Shown: piece after piece, positions 36,921 through 47,885 of the stretch
Position numbering within the stretch: the first letter of the stretch is position 1
How the letters are laid out: each line of letters begins with the position of its first letter
From: Centrapalus pauciflorus
Lineage: Eukaryota > Streptophyta > Magnoliopsida > Asterales > Asteraceae
Direction: 5' to 3'
NCBI GenBank assembly: GCA_020465985.1
Contig: JAANYP010003718.1
Location: forward strand, 496,001-560,000
Length of the DNA: 64,000 bases
Program-made: the position numbers and the translations under genes
The notes under the pieces: model-generated
Database searches by the model: none
The model's input: the letters and a program-made list of their open reading frames with translations, nothing else
Told to the model about the DNA's origin: nothing

Positions 36921-38685
36921 TTATGTAATTTTTTAAATCTAGTTTTTTGAAATGATTTAATTTGGTTGAACAATTAAGTACCATTTATTAGTTTCATCCA
37001 TAATTAATCATGTATAAGTTTTTGATAGCTTGTTATTAGCCATTGAAGCTCAAACGATCTTCATCAGATGATCGAAGAAAAGGATATATGATTCCTCTAT
37101 ATATATATAGTTAAATGGATCATCCAACCACAAATTAAGCATATGACTTGAAAAACCTTTTCTATGAATTTGGTGTGGATAAATTTATGATATATATAAA
37201 TTAATTATAAGAAAATAAAAGTAATATATATATATATTGATCAATATTTATGGTTCCAAAGAAAAGAAAAGGAAAAAAGAAATGTTAGACTGTAACAGAG
37301 GAATTGAATTGAAGCTGCTGTTTGTTATATATGTCTGAAACATATATGCAAAACAAAATCTTTATTGGAATGAGAAATGTTACTTTTTGCTAGATCAAAG
37401 TGAAAAGGCATGCATGCATCGTATATGTAAATGTAAATGTAAATATTTTCTCTTTAATAATTCCCCGTAAATGACCGACCTTCAAATATCTAACACTTGT
37501 TTATAAACAAGCTAGCTAGTTAGTAATCAAATCGATCAACAAAATAATCAAATAAATGGGGATCGGATCGACTTCTAAAAATCTAAAATCCAAAACTGTT
37601 AAAGTTTACATATATTAATTATATAATTAATTAAGCATCCATCACATTTGTACAAAAGTTAGGGGTTGTTTGTTTGCTTGTTAATGGAATAACTAAGAAG
37701 TCATTTAAAAGTAAAATGACGTCTAAATAGTTTCATTATGAAGTAATCAAACATGGCTTTAGTTAATTATTGATCCTTAATTAATGTAATGCTTGCTAGT
37801 GTACGTTGTATATATATATATATTTTTAACAACAAAATGTAGAGCTAGCCGGGAGCTTCGACAATGTCATCACCCCCGCCTAGATACGTTATATGAATTC
37901 TTTTATCATATATGTTTTGAGATCGGCAAAACCAAAAATCGATCAGAAACAAACAAAAATAACCAAGCTAGATAGGGTTCGATCGATGAAGATGGATAGA
38001 TCGATGCATGCATGTTTCATGAACTAAAAACAAATTATATATACATCCAAATTAAAGTAGCTAGCTAGCTCTTAATTGGTCCAGATCGAGAGAGTAAGTA
38101 GAGGTCGATGTATATAGCTAGCGACATTGAAATAAAAGAAAGACAAATTAAAATCCTCCATCACTTAATTAAGGGGGTGATACTGATAGAATTAGGGTAC
38201 GTAGGGCTATTTTGGTAATTAAAATGAGCTAGCGAAGTCAAGACTTACAAGCATAACGTCCAGCTTTTTAATGCATGCATGTGTGTGGAAAACTGGAGTA
38301 TACTACACACACACAGAGAGAGAGAGAGGGGGGGTAAAAGGCTAGCTGGAATCAAGGGGTTCAATCTAGAATTTGATGATAAATATATTAATTAATTAAC
38401 TTACTAAAATCTTAATCTTGGACTTTGTGACTATTAAATTTGACTTTTACCATAACAAAATGCTAGCAAAGCATCATATACAAACCACCAAATACAAAAT
38501 CTCCATTTTTCTATATATATATATATACATCACTCACTCACTCACTCAAGTCATACTCATACACACACTACTTCAATTCAAAGATAAACTAATTAATATA
38601 TTATAATTAAATTTAATAAATTTGTCGAGCTCCATGTACTTGGTATTAACTGTCTTATATATTTAAAAGGTTTTAGTTAAGTATT
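36921..38685. other. intergenic DNA with one small MITE
   Basis: AT-rich, with many CTAGCTAG and GCATGCATG runs. A copy of the 100-bp MITE family (GGGGTTGTTTGTTTGC at one end) lies at about 37665-37757. No gene or known miRNA is recognised. Confidence 0.45.
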
Positions 38686-38689
38686 CACT

Positions 38690-38740
38690 TGGCTCAATGG
38701 CAATGACACCAAACTCCAAGATGAAAGAAAAACAATTACC
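38690..38740 (+). mobile_element. possible SINE head
   Basis: TTGGCTCAATGGCAATGACA contains a strong Pol III A box (TGGCTCAATGG). No B box follows, so this would be a truncated copy. Confidence 0.3.
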
Positions 38741-39099
38741 ACTTGTATTTCTTTTCATTTTTTATCACTATATTTTAAATTTCAGTTATATTGTATTCTT
38801 TAAATTAGAAAATTTTTATTAAATGATAATAAATTTCTTTTGACAAAATCTTTGACAGGATGCAAATCTCTAGAAAATAAAATCTACAAACCCAACGCCC
38901 CTTTAGCTTAACATAATTATTACATTGTTTTAATGTTTGCTTGAAATTATTTAAAAGTAATTATAAAAATATTATTGGTATTATCGTCGCAATGCACGCC
39001 TAATGTTTTCAAAATGAAAATTGTGGAGAGAGAACAAATGATGTAACACTGAGGTATCAAAAATGGTGATTTTAGGAGGGGTTGGTAAACCCTTCACCA

Positions 39100-40629
39100 A
39101 AGGCTGGCAATTGATAGATTGGATTGGATTTGGATCATGATCCAACAGATCACTGATCCAATTAAGTGGATCATGGATTTGATCCATTAGCCAATGGATC
39201 ATGATCTGATCTATGATCCAATTATTTTGACAGATGGATTATGATCTAGATTGACCCATTTAATTTTTCAATTTTCAGCTATGGACCATCCTACCCTACC
39301 CCACGTTGACCTACCCCTCAACCTACCCACCCTACCTTACTCGTACCCTTACCCACCCCTACCCTACCCTTACCTTCCCTACCCTACCCACCTTACCCCC
39401 ATACCTACTCTACCATACCCCCCTACCCGACCCTCTATCCTTCTCCAACAACCTTTCCTCCTACCTACCCTACCCACCCACCCCTACCACGCACTTACCT
39501 CCTGCCTACCTTACCTCATACCCTACCCACCCACCACCACCCCACCTACCTTACCTCCTACCTACCCTACCCTATCCCCTACCTCCTACCTACCTTACCT
39601 ACCCTACCCCCACCGCCACCCCATCTGCCTTACCTCCTACCTACCCTACCTCTACCTACCCCACCTACCTACCCTTACCCTACCCGACCCTATCCTACCT
39701 ACCACTCACTGCTACCCCACAAACCTTACATCCTACCCCACCCTCTACCCTACCTACCTAGGGTAGGTAGGTAGGGTAGGGTAAGGGGGTTAGGGTTGGA
39801 GGAGGTGTGGGGGTAGTGGTAGGGTAGGGTAGGCCAGGGGTAGGTAGGAGGTGGGGGTAGCAGCGGGGTGGATAGGGTAAGCGGTGGGGGGGGTAGGGTA
39901 AGGGGTTAGGGTTGGAGGAGGTGTGGGGGTAGTGGTAGGGTAGTGGTAGGGTAGGGTAGGCCAGGGGTAGGTTAGGAGGTGGGGGTAGCAGCGGGGTGGA
40001 TAGGGTAAGCGGTGGGGGGGGGTAGGGGTAGGGTAGTCGGGGTAAGGGTAGGGTTAAGTTTGGGTGTGGGGTAGGTAAGGGGGTAGGAGGTAAGGTAGGT
40101 GTGGGGTAAGCGGTGGGGTGGGTAGGGTAATGGTAGGGTAGGTATAGGTAGGGGTATGGTAGGTAAGGGTAGGAGGTAAGGTAGGTGGGTTTGGCGGTGT
40201 GGGGGTAGGGTACGAGGAGGTGGGGTAGCAGTGGGTAAATTGGGTAAAGCGGTGGCGTATGGGTAGGGTAGTGTAGGGTAGGAAAGGTAAGGGTAGGGTA
40301 GGTAGGAGGTAGGTGGGTGGATAGGGTTAGGGTAGGTACGTTGTAGGGTGGGTATAAGGTACGTAGGGGTAGGGGTAGGTTGAGGTAGGGTATGTAGGGT
40401 GGGGTAGGTGGGGTTGGGTAGGTTAAGGGTTTGGTGTTGTGAAATAAATTAATGTGTTTTTTTTAAAATTAATTGGATCGATCCAGATGGATCATGGATC
40501 GATCTATTTGTTGATCCAGATATTGGATCTTCAAATGGATTATTGGATTGATTTTTTTGACCCATTAAACATAAATTTGGATTTCGATTGGATCGGATTT
40601 GGATCAAAGGTGATCCATTGACAGGCCTA
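39100..40629. mobile_element. hAT-like element carrying a palindromic C/G-rich minisatellite
   Basis: The left end AAGGCTGGCAATTGATAG and the inverted right end TAGGCCTGTCAATGGATC are hAT-like. Both ends continue into facing GGATCATGATCC / GATCCAAATC repeats. The flanks share TCACCA (39094-39099, 40631-40636) rather than a clean 8-bp duplication. The 1.15-kb core is the minisatellite described separately. Confidence 0.7.
39285..40437. repeat. CTACCC / GGGTAG array with a strand switch
   Basis: From 39285 to about 39761 the + strand is built of CTACC and CTACCC units. At about 39762 it flips to GGTAG and GGGTAG units, which run to about 40437. The switch is the palindrome CCTACCTACCTAGGGTAGGT. 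Within the G-rich half a block of about 113 bases (GGGTTAGGGTTGGAGGAGGT and onward) is tandemly repeated at 39787 and 39901. The overlapping long ORFs are repeat translations. Confidence 0.9.
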
Positions 40630-40778
40630 CTCACCATAAAAAGATTCAACATTAGCAACCAGCAGCTTCCTTGTTCTCAACGTCATGCTTATGTGTCATA
40701 TTTTAATTTATTCTCAATATTTGTGATAGTATTTTACATAACTACACACACACACACAGATATATATATATATATATA

Positions 40779-41166
40779 GAATATGGTTCGTGTGAGTACC
40801 TAAAAAATGCAGAGTACCGTGAGTACCTGTGAACACACGGGTTTTAGATGTGAACATGCTCCGAAAAAAAGTTTTTTTTTAATTTTTTTTCATATTAATT
40901 TAGATACAAATAATATAATCCTATTTGTAAAATAATTACACACATTCACACTTTCTAGCCTCTTAAAAGTCATGTGAACGTGAAAAAATTCATGTGAACA
41001 TGCACGTTTCACATAGTTATAGTGTGTGTTTAGGTGTGATTTTTTGCAAGTAGTCTTATGTTATTAATTTAAACATGATTATAAAAAAAAATTTCAAAAA
41101 AAAAGGTTTTAAGCGAGGTACCTCCGGTACTCCGCAAAACTAGTGGTACTCATTTGAACCCAAATC
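40779..41166. mobile_element. (TA)n-embedded element, type Y copy 2
   Basis: 388 bp, inverted relative to the copy at 15029-15465. Both ends abut TA arrays (40761-40778, 41167-41251). It lacks the roughly 49-base motif block present in the other copy. Confidence 0.85.
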
Positions 41167-41170
41167 TATA

Positions 41171-41251
<81 letters not shown>
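41167..41251. repeat. (TA)n microsatellite
   Basis: About 40 TA units with one TTTA interruption, at the right edge of type Y copy 2. Confidence 0.9.
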
Positions 41252-41253
<2 letters not shown>

Positions 41254-41608
41254 GAGATCATTGAAGAAACTTAAGTTGGTAAAAAACTGTAAAACCAATA
41301 TAGACATTAGGATTAGAATATAATACTAACGATAATATGGTTTATTAGAGTACGTAGCTTATATTTGTGTGTGTATAATATGGTTTATTAGAGTACGTGG
41401 CTTAAATAAAAATAGAAAAAAATTAATTCACGTTAATTTAAACGAAAGATGTGCATGGATAGATTTTAAGTTAAAAAATATTGCTCATAGTGCTGAAATT
41501 ATTAATAAAGCCTTTGATTAATTAATAATAAGAATTATATATAAACTAACAACGGCATTAACTAAAAATTAATAATAATTATTATATATTACAATTTTAA
41601 ATGTCTTA

Positions 41609-41981
41609 GAGGGTGTTTGGTTTTGCGTTATAAACATGATTATTAGTTTATCACGTTACAATAACGCAAATAATTGATTTAAAGTGTTTGGATTGCATAC
41701 GTTAATAAGTGATTATTTGTGTTTAACGTTTGTCCTACCACACTTTTTCATAAGTTAAAAATTGTAGCTTATTTGTTTAATAAGTGATTATTTGGTCATT
41801 TTACAAGTAAAAACGCAAATCCAAACACTTTAAAAACTAATTATTTGATAATTATGATATCAAACAGCAGAAGCTAAATCAAACACTACATTTCCTGCAA
41901 CACTTTTTGTTACAGCAATTACTAGATTATTAGTTTCCAAAACGCTGCAGCACTTTTTCAAACGCAAATCCAAACACCCTC
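41609..41981. mobile_element. PIF/Tourist MITE, 373 bp, intact
   Basis: The ends GAGGGTGTTTGG and its exact inverse are flanked by TTA duplications (41606-41608, 41982-41984). The inner arms share AACGCAAAT and AAAGTGTTTGGATT. It is the same family as the split copy at 20685-21535. Confidence 0.92.
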
Positions 41982-41984
41982 TTA

Positions 41985-43865
41985 ATTAATTTGAAAATTC
42001 TAAGATCATACTTATTCTTTTTAGATTAAATAGTCAAATTTAAAGAAAGAAAATTTATACTTATTTAATTTGTGTTTTGTTTGAGAGATAAATATGAAAA
42101 GAGAGAAAAGATAATGGATACTTTTTTTTTTTTTTTTTTTTTGGTGAAAAACACTGTCATTTGATGAATAAATCAAAATGTATAAGAGTTTGGTAAATAA
42201 AATTTTAAACTATTGTAATTATGAAAATAACTCGTATGGCTTGCTCGACGTACATTTCCTTACCCGCAGGCCAATCATTTGATGCCAAGTGGACGCAAAT
42301 TAATTGAAGTCGTTGAGCAAATTATATATACATGCATGTTTTGTTTCTTAATTGATTATATCGTTTTCAAAAATGTTTGCAATTCAATTCAACCACCGTA
42401 CGTACGTACGTGTATTAATTTGACTAGCTTATATAGTTGCTTGCCTAATTAAGCTAATTATAATTAAGAACATTATTCTTAATTATCTAATCATATATAA
42501 TACGACACATTCATTCCAACCAAATTTATTACTTTTGCATGAAATTCTAAGTCACAAATCTTTAGTACCATCTATTTAATTTAAATTACTATTTATGTCT
42601 CAATCGAGACTTAAATCATACCCGACTCTAAAGCAGGTTTCTTCGGACCACTGTCCAAGACCCTAACGGCACCTCTTAGACTTACACTTAGTATTCGAAT
42701 CCATCAGTGCATATCGTCCATACCTCATTAGTCGTTTGTTGACACTTCATTCATTCGATCATAACGCTCAACCCGTGGTTTGCCTAGGGCCCTCGTAAAC
42801 GGTGATTAGACACGCGTGACACATGCAGTTACCGGCACATACACGAGGGTCAATATGCGACCCTTCAGTCTGATCTCAATGAGGCTCTTCTATTACTAAT
42901 CTCGTTGCTTAATTTGGATGTTGTCTCTTACAACATCACCGCGCGCTTCGCATTGATTAAAAGGTAAATAAGATTTCTGCAATACTACTTTTGTTAAGAT
43001 TTCAATTGTTAAGCTAGATTTGTAATTCCACCTTAGTTTACTGATTGTGTTTGCTCTTGTAATATTTCATGAACTTGAATTCAAAAATGTCCTCAGATTT
43101 TTCATTTGTGTTTCACTTTTTTTAATCGTTTGGAATTAAAATGAAAACATATCATATATATTGATGTGTAACGAATTGAAAGATCCAAATTGAGCGAGCT
43201 TTGGATTACAAAACTGTACCAAGAATGAATGCATAATAATTGTTAGAGAAATAATAATAATTCCTATGTAAATATGAGAAGAATTTTAACAATTAAATTA
43301 TCACATTTAAAATAAGTTGTTTAAAAAAAAATTTGAAAGGTATTATTTATGTAATAAAAATGATTTGAAAGTTGACCAAAAAAAAAATAAAGAAATTTAG
43401 ATGTTATAAAACTAAGAAACAAGGTTAATAAACTTTGAAAAAAATTCATTTTTGTACTTTATTATATCTTATGTTACTAAATTTTATATACTTTTTATAT
43501 ATATTATCTTACAACTTATATTATCAAATTTTTTTGTAACCAAAATTCATATTTGTATTTTATTATATCTTATGTAACTAAATTTTTTGGTTATAGCTTC
43601 ATGCCCCATAGTTGATTACAAAAGGTTTCGATTTTACCTTTTAATCTTGTTTTATAATAGGAATCAATATTTTTTTTTTATTTTTTAGTATAAATTTAAA
43701 AGTTTCTCGGGAATACTTCTTAGAAAGTATGAGCAAAACATTTTCTTGATAGAAAATTTTACTTTACAACTTTATATTCAAGAAAAAAGTATGTTGGTGG
43801 GTAAACATGATTTTATTTTATTTCATTCCAATGAAGTGAAAAAGGAATATTTTGATTTAAAATGG
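41985..43865. other. intergenic DNA with an unclassified island
   Basis: 42595-42960 is markedly less AT-rich than its surroundings, has many CG dinucleotides, and contains stop codons in the frames I read. It looks like a piece of a larger element or organellar or pseudogene sequence, which I could not identify. The remainder is AT-rich and featureless. Confidence 0.4.
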
Positions 43866-44330
43866 ATCATTTTTGCGATTAAAACTTGTAAACATTTTTC
43901 ATCATAAAAAACCCTCAACCGTTAAAATCTCAATAAATGGGATATTATCTGTTACATCTCACTGACCACCGTCAAAAAATCACCGGAGACCATCGGAATT
44001 TTACCAAAAAATTAAATTCCAACAAAATAACACAGATTTGAACAAAGAAATCAAGAAGAATTGTGGATTTGAATCATCCTTTGTGTTCATCGGTTTATAT
44101 ATCGTCTTCTTCATATTTAAAATCTTTAGATTTTTCTGTGCGATTTGGTTAGGTTTGTCAGATAAAAGGGTTCGCCGGATAATTGAGTTCATCGGAGAAA
44201 ATGTTAATCTGAGAGAAAGGGTTTCTCAGTAAATTGTCGTCGCTTAATCATTTTGCTACTTTTATCTTTTTTTTTTAAATGAACTTTATTGATAAATTTT
44301 AATTGGTTGGAGTTTTTTACAATAAAAAAT
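43866..44330. mobile_element. MITE related to 15708-17111
   Basis: It shares CATAAAAAACCCTCAACCGT-type ends and the CTGACCACCGTCAAAAAATC interior with the copies at 15708-17111 and 32300-32640. The right end (inverted TTGTAAAAAACTCCAACC) is diverged. Confidence 0.5.
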
Positions 44331-44377
44331 AATAAAGATCTTAATTACCAAATATTTCAACTTTATGGTTTAGTAAA

Positions 44378-44682
44378 GGGTCAAGGTCTTACAATAGCAA
44401 CATACTTTTGAAAATGTATCGATATGGTACGTCTACTTTTTTAATTGTCTATATGGTACGTGTACTTCATTTTTCTGTATCGATATGGTCATTCTACACA
44501 ATAGAGTCCGGTTTTTACATACGAAACATGGTTCTAATTGTATGAAAAACAGGGGTCTATTACAAATATGGTCATATCGGTATGAAAAATTGAAGTACAT
44601 GTACGATATTGACATTTAAAAAAGTAGACGTACCATATTAATAAATTTTCAAAAGTAGGTTACTATTGTATGACTTTACCCC
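44378..44682. mobile_element. Mutator-like MITE, 305 bp
   Basis: The ends GGGTCAAGGTCTTACAATAG and (inverted) GGGGTAAAGTCATACAATAG lie between perfect 9-bp duplications TTTAGTAAA (44369-44377, 44683-44691). The arms repeat TATGGTACGTCTACTTTTT. Non-coding. Confidence 0.92.
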
Positions 44683-44842
44683 TTTAGTAAAAACTAAGCG
44701 GTTGAAGTTGGTGGGTAAAAAAGCAATCTCGAAGAAAGTAATTAAAGAAACAGAGCAGAGCCCAGAGACGTACATGTTCGAATTATATATGGTCCCAGAT
44801 ACGAGGTTAACCACGTTAGTCGTTGCTGTAAAAAGTTGTACC

Positions 44843-44865
44843 ATATATATATATATATATATATA
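44843..44865. repeat. (TA)n microsatellite
   Basis: Eleven TA units. Unlike most TA arrays here, no inverted-repeat element was recognised on either side. Confidence 0.85.
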
Positions 44866-45424
44866 GTTGGGACTGTATTGAATAAATAGTGTTTCTTAAA
44901 AGTAATAAATTTTAATATTAATATTGGAAAAACTCATTAATTTTTGTTGTTTTTATGATTAACTTTCAAAAATAACATTGAGGGAAGTAAACACAAAAAT
45001 CATTAAAAAATGTTGGTTTTTTTTATAATAAACTCAAAAATAAAATGTTCAAGAACTTAATCTTTAAAATGAAAAAAGAAGATGGATTAATTCTAATATT
45101 AATCGGTGAAAAAACCAATGTTAATCGTTTGGTAACCGGTCAAACAAGTCAAATATATAGTTATATAAGATAAAAATAGTGTAATGACTTAAATAATAAC
45201 AAAAAAAAAAGTTTAGGTATTTAATTGTAAAAATAGAAAAAGGTGATATTTTTTTTAATATTAACCCTAAGTTTTAATGATATTTTCTAATGGTTTTTAT
45301 AGTGTTTAAAGTTACTTGTCAATTTAATTATTTTAAATTTTTGATCTTTTTTTTAACGGCAAACTATTATACTACTATTCCTAAACTACTTATTTACCCT
45401 CTAAGACTTACTTTTTCCATATAA

Positions 45425-45490
45425 ATTTCAACTTGCTTTCGACGAGAGTCGAACCCATGACCTCGATCACTTAAATAACACCGCGTTTTG
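45425..45490 (-). mobile_element. probable SINE fragment
   Basis: The minus strand reads GTGATCGAGGTCATGGGTTC followed by GACTCTCGTCGAAAGC. It contains a good Pol III B box (GGTTCGACTC) in the context typical of plant SINEs. The A box is not clear. Confidence 0.45.
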
Positions 45491-45897
45491 GGTATTTATT
45501 TCAAAGCAAGCGTTGCATCTATTTGGCGTAATATTAATAGAATTATTTCATTAAATTATATAAGAAAATTAAAAATGGTATTATTAAATAGTTATTATAT
45601 AGGTGTTAAAACTTGAAGAAATTTATAGCAGCATATACAGGAAGGAAAGATGCTGTAAAAAAGGCGAAGGTGAATGTATGTTATGTATGCAGGGAAATAT
45701 TAATTAGTCGAGTCCAGACTCCAGACTCCAGACAGACATTTACAACTAATAAATAGAATGATTGATAAGTAAGGGAAATTAAATTGGTCAAAGCAAAGCA
45801 AAGGCAAAAGAAAGTAGGTTGAGGTTGAGGTTGAGGTGGTAATAATTTTTGACCGACATGATTTTAACGGAGCCGAGCGAGCGAGCATCTTGGGCCT

Positions 45898-45903
45898 CAC
45901 GTG
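45898..45903. promoter_or_regulatory. G-box upstream of the CRF gene
   Basis: A CACGTG core lies about 550 bp before the first candidate TATA box of the AP2/ERF gene. Confidence 0.35.
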
Positions 45904-46443
45904 ACTGACTTTGTTTCACGATATATGATGTGCTGACTCAGCATTGCTTCCACTTCACTCATTGGACCATTGTCCCTCATCCCTTACTTACGTGTCACAA
46001 TCTACCCAGATGCCGCAGCCTCTACCTTCTCTTCTCCGAATCTTTATGCTCCTCCTCCTCCTGCCCGATCACTTTCTTTTTTATTTTTATATTATTATTT
46101 ACCATAATTCATTTATAACTTTACCATAATCGACCAATTTTCAGCTTGAAATTTATCTTGTTATTTACATCACTTGTAGATATTTAGAGATAATCGCTCT
46201 CGTTAGTGAAAAATGACAGTTTTTCATTTTTCAAAAAAAAAAAAAAAAAAAACACACCACGTTAACCTCTGAAAAGTTTTGAAGTTTATATATATGAGTG
46301 GGTTGAAATAGCATAATCCTTATTTTTACCCCCATGATCGTAGGTTAGGATGTTTTGAGTACTGTAAAAAGTAAAAAATATGAATAATTAATAAATTATT
46401 AAAATATTAGTGTTTTGAAATTGGGTTTGGTGTAGTCGGATCC

Positions 46444-46675
46444 TATAAAAGTCTCCTACTCGTCACTTGAACTTCCAAATTCTTTCAATTCGGTCTTTGT
46501 TTTCATATTCTGAAACTATCTAGCTACCTCTCCTATAAAAGTCTCTCCTGCGAACAAAATCAACTCACTTGTATACAAATCAAACAACTTCAAGCTTCAA
46601 TTCATAAACCCACTTCAATTCAATTCATACAGTGTCTTCTTTCCCCCCTTATAGTTATATATATATATTATAAAA
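46444..46675 (+). promoter_or_regulatory. three TATA-like boxes of the CRF gene
   Basis: TATAAAA occurs at 46444-46450, 46534-46540 and 46669-46675. The first two are set in a repeated TCCTATAAAAGTCTC context 90 bp apart. Which one is used is not known. Confidence 0.5.
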
Positions 46676-46794
46676 GCAGCTTTTTCTATAAGGGTCGACG
46701 ATCTTCCTTTTTGAAGAAGGGCAAATTTGATCATTGTGGGTGAAGCTTCTTTCTGACTCAACTTTCATTCATTTTTAAAAAGGAAATCTTTTGG

Positions 46795-46806
46795 ATGCCA
46801 TCTTAA
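46795..46806 (+). promoter_or_regulatory. minimal uORF (Met-Pro-Ser-stop) of the CRF gene
   Basis: ATGCCATCTTAA is the only ATG I find between the candidate TATA boxes and the main start. It ends 8 bases before the ATG at 46815. Its start context is weak (T at -3), which would favour leaky scanning. Confidence 0.55.
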
Positions 46807-46814
46807 TACGTTAA

Positions 46815-47885
46815 ATGGATAGCTACGATATGTTACGTCCGATCAAATATACCCAACACAAAAAGGTCACGACGGTGGTGGCTGCAAAATCCAACGATCG
46901 GCCCAAGGTTGTACGGATATCGATGACTGACCCTGATGCCACGGACTCCTCCAGTGATGATGAAGAGGAGCTGTTTGGACGGCGGCGCGTGAAGAAGTAT
47001 GTAAACGAGGTTAATATTGAAACCTCGGTGGGTGGTCGGAAAAAGACAAAAACAAAGACAAAGACGATGAAAAACGTGGAGGGTAAACAAAAGGCGGCGG
47101 TGGTGGTGGGTGGTGGTGGTGTGAGGAAGTACCGGGGGGTAAGACAGCGGCCGTGGGGGAAGTGGGCGGCTGAAATAAGGGACCCAACGAGACGTGTACG
47201 GTTGTGGTTGGGGACTTATGATACGGCAGAGGAAGCAGCGATGGTGTACGACAATGCGGCTATAAAGCTACGTGGTCCGGACGCATTGACAAACTTTGTG
47301 AAGCCGGAGGTGAATGTTACGTCGACGTCTGGTTATGAGTCTGGAGAGGAGTCGAACAACCTTCAGTCTCCTACTTCGGTGCTAAGGTTCGAGAGCGAGA
47401 GCAACTCGAAAGAAGAAGAAGAAGGTGAAGGGGTGAAGGAAGCGGATGAGGAGAAATCAGAAAAAGGGTGTGTAGAACAAGTCCAAGTAGTAGGGGGTGA
47501 AGAGAGAATGCAAATGGATCAAGATGAGGTTGCGTTTTTGAATAATGTATTTGATATTCCATCGGTGGAGTTGGAGTTGGAGTTGGAGTTGGAATCATGT
47601 ACAAGTAGAAGGGAAGAAGGCGTGGAGAAAGAATTGATGTGGCCATTTGATGATTGGGGGAACGATGCAACCGACAACAACAACAACACATTAATATCAT
47701 CAATGTGGGATGAAAATGATCAGCTGGTAGACTATTTTGGATATGAAGAAGCCATGAATATGAATATGAATATGATACCCGACTACGACATCACATCTTC
47801 CTCAATACTAAAAGTAGACGATTACTTTCAAGACATTACAGCTGACTTTGTTCCTGCCGATGTTCTCATCACTGGCTGTTTTTGA
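46815..47885 (+). CDS. AP2/ERF transcription factor with CRF domain (cytokinin response factor)
   Basis: A single-exon, 356-residue nuclear DNA-binding protein. The N-terminal CRF domain lies at about 29-68 (PKVVRISMTDPDATDSSSDD and the basic GRRRVKKYVNEVNIE stretch), followed by a Lys-rich segment. The AP2 domain spans about 104-161, with YRGVRQRPWGKWAAEIRDP and a WLGTYDTAEEAAMVYDNAAI core; this domain contacts GCC-box-type DNA. An SPTSVL motif (about 184-189), shared by many CRFs and proposed as a MAP-kinase site, is present. The C-terminal half is acidic, with a repeated Glu-Leu stretch (about 251-258), an Asn run and a Met-Asn repeat, and probably acts in activation. CRFs act in the cytokinin pathway downstream of two-component signalling and heterodimerise through the CRF domain. 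The start at 46815 is the first in-frame Met, and there is no intron. The exact paralogue (for example CRF1-6) is not assigned. Confidence 0.95.
   Translation: MDSYDMLRPIKYTQHKKVTTVVAAKSNDRPKVVRISMTDPDATDSSSDDEEELFGRRRVKKYVNEVNIETSVGGRKKTKTKTKTMKNVEGKQKAAVVVGGGGVRKYRGVRQRPWGKWAAEIRDPTRRVRLWLGTYDTAEEAAMVYDNAAIKLRGPDALTNFVKPEVNVTSTSGYESGEESNNLQSPTSVLRFESESNSKEEEEGEGVKEADEEKSEKGCVEQVQVVGGEERMQMDQDEVAFLNNVFDIPSVELELELELESCTSRREEGVEKELMWPFDDWGNDATDNNNNTLISSMWDENDQLVDYFGYEEAMNMNMNMIPDYDITSSSILKVDDYFQDITADFVPADVLITGCF

Noticed and set aside
36950..38340. miRNA precursor suspected from hairpins and CTAGCTAG repeats
   Set aside because: None of the conserved plant miRNA sequences I know was found, and the short palindromes are explained by simple repeats.
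38690..38740. tRNA gene suggested by a strong A box
   Set aside because: No B box, anticodon arm or acceptor pairing follows. It was kept only as a weak SINE-head candidate.
39251..39766. Two overlapping ORFs of 171 and 151 codons
   Set aside because: Both are different frames of the CTACCC array. Several frames being open together shows repeat composition, not coding.
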